Notes under the pieces: model-generated
The model's input: the letters and a program-made list of their open reading frames with translations, nothing else
Database searches by the model: none
What the model was told of the DNA's origin: nothing
Origin: Stenotrophomonas sp. 364
GTDB taxonomy: Bacteria > Pseudomonadota > Gammaproteobacteria > Xanthomonadales > Xanthomonadaceae
Direction of reading: 5' to 3'
Length of the DNA stretch: 64,000 nucleotides
NCBI RefSeq assembly: GCF_009832905.1
Contig: NZ_CP047135.1
Span: 288,001-352,000, forward strand
Shown here: positions 63,412 to 64,000 of the stretch, piece after piece
Position numbering within the stretch: position 1 is the first letter of the stretch
Layout of the letters: every line of letters starts with the position of its first letter
Position numbers and translations under genes: made by a program

Positions 63412-64000
63412 TGAACGCACTGTCGCCGTCCTCCACCGGACTGGGCCAGGTGGCCCGCACCCTGCTGCGCCCGGAGCTGGCCCTGGTGGTGCTCATGGCC
63501 GTGGTCATCGGCATGCTGATCGTGCCGTTGCCTACCTTGCTGGTGGATCTGCTGATCGGCGTGAACCTGATGATCGCCATCGTGATCTTCCTCAGTTCGT
63601 TCTACGTCGAACGCATCCTCAACTTCTCCACGTTTCCCTCGGTGCTGCTGTTCACCACCATCATGCGGCTGGCGCTGTCGGTCAGTACCAGCCGCCTGAT
63701 CCTGGTCGATGCGGACGCCGGCCACATCGTGTCGGCGTTCGGCGAGTTCGTGGTGGCCGACAACCTGGTGGTGGGGTTTGTCATCTTCGCCATCGTCACG
63801 GTCGTGCAGTTCATCGTCATCACCAAGGGGTCCGAGCGCATCGGCGAAGTCGTTGCCCGCTTCTCGCTCGATGGCATGCCCGGCAAGCAGATGGGCATCG
63901 ATGCCGACCTGCGCGCGGAATCCATCACGGCCGATCAGGCGCAGAAGCGCCGCCGCGAGGTCGAGAAGGAGAGCCAGTTGTATGGCTCTTACGACGGCGC
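63411..64000 (+). CDS. sctV: Type III secretion export gate protein SctV (InvA-like), 3' end outside window
   Basis: The first 196 residues of the FHIPEP-family export gate are visible from the ATG at 63411 to the end of the window. There are four membrane segments (around 20-40, 43-62, 70-90 and 105-130) and the signature GEVVARFSLDGMPGKQMGIDADLRA. Conserved segments include NFSTFPSVLLFTTIMRLALSVSTSRLIL. SctV forms the inner-membrane nonamer of the export apparatus. The C-terminal cytoplasmic domain and the rest of the operon lie beyond the window. Confidence 0.95.
   Translation, partial: MNALSPSSTGLGQVARTLLRPELALVVLMAVVIGMLIVPLPTLLVDLLIGVNLMIAIVIFLSSFYVERILNFSTFPSVLLFTTIMRLALSVSTSRLILVDADAGHIVSAFGEFVVADNLVVGFVIFAIVTVVQFIVITKGSERIGEVVARFSLDGMPGKQMGIDADLRAESITADQAQKRRREVEKESQLYGSYDG

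Overview
The window looks like chromosomal DNA of a high-GC gammaproteobacterium of the Xanthomonadaceae (Lysobacteraceae), most likely Stenotrophomonas. The evidence is the combination of short GTAG-headed palindromic repeats (SMAG/REP-like), an SMF-1-like chaperone-usher fimbrial operon, a type II secretion operon in the Xps order E-F-G-H-I-J-K-L-M-N-D, a GH18 chitinase, an StmPr-like S8 protease and an Ax21-family barrel protein. The genus is inferred from gene content; no database search was possible.

Layout. (1) 0-10.3 kb: the 3' part of xerD, then two unrecognised minus-strand genes, one carrying three 46-residue repeats, wedged between xerD and dsbC. Then dsbC, a minus-strand chitinase and purL. 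(2) 10.3-20.3 kb: a very large YadA-type trimeric autotransporter (about 2,520 residues) and a secreted subtilase. (3) 20.5-34.4 kb: the complete Xps type II secretion operon, with its prepilin-like genes mostly overlapping at ATGA junctions, two GT2-type glycosyltransferase-like genes and pncB. (4) 34.4-40.1 kb: a chaperone-usher fimbrial locus with a CRP/Clp-type site in front of the pilin gene and a convergent pilin-like gene on the other strand. (5) 40.1-54.7 kb: housekeeping genes. These are an NCS2 purine permease, ettA, an RcnB-like protein, glyA, two tandem small membrane paralogues, nrdR, ribD, a hypothetical exported protein, an Ax21-like protein, an FMN riboswitch with ribE-ribBX-ribH-nusB, and thiL. 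(6) 54.7-64 kb: a putative virulence island. It holds a hybrid sensor kinase, a protein with an R-S-ExE ADP-ribosyltransferase domain, a small unknown gene, an AraC-type regulator, and the start of a type III secretion operon (sctC-sctW-sctV). The regulator-C-W-V order is that of Salmonella SPI-1 invF-invG-invE-invA, not the Hrp order of most plant-pathogenic xanthomonads.

How it fits together. Much of the window concerns the cell surface and export: Xps probably exports the chitinase and protease, while the trimeric adhesin and the fimbriae mediate attachment. The 3' island looks like an Inv/Mxi-Spa-type injectisome. The gene for a putative mono-ADP-ribosyltransferase effector lies beside it, and a related short dyad precedes both that gene and the regulator gene. 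The repeat protein between xerD and dsbC is a second, weaker effector candidate. The most novel-looking material is the ADP-ribosyltransferase plus its shared dyad, the repeat protein, and patterned insertions in the giant adhesin.
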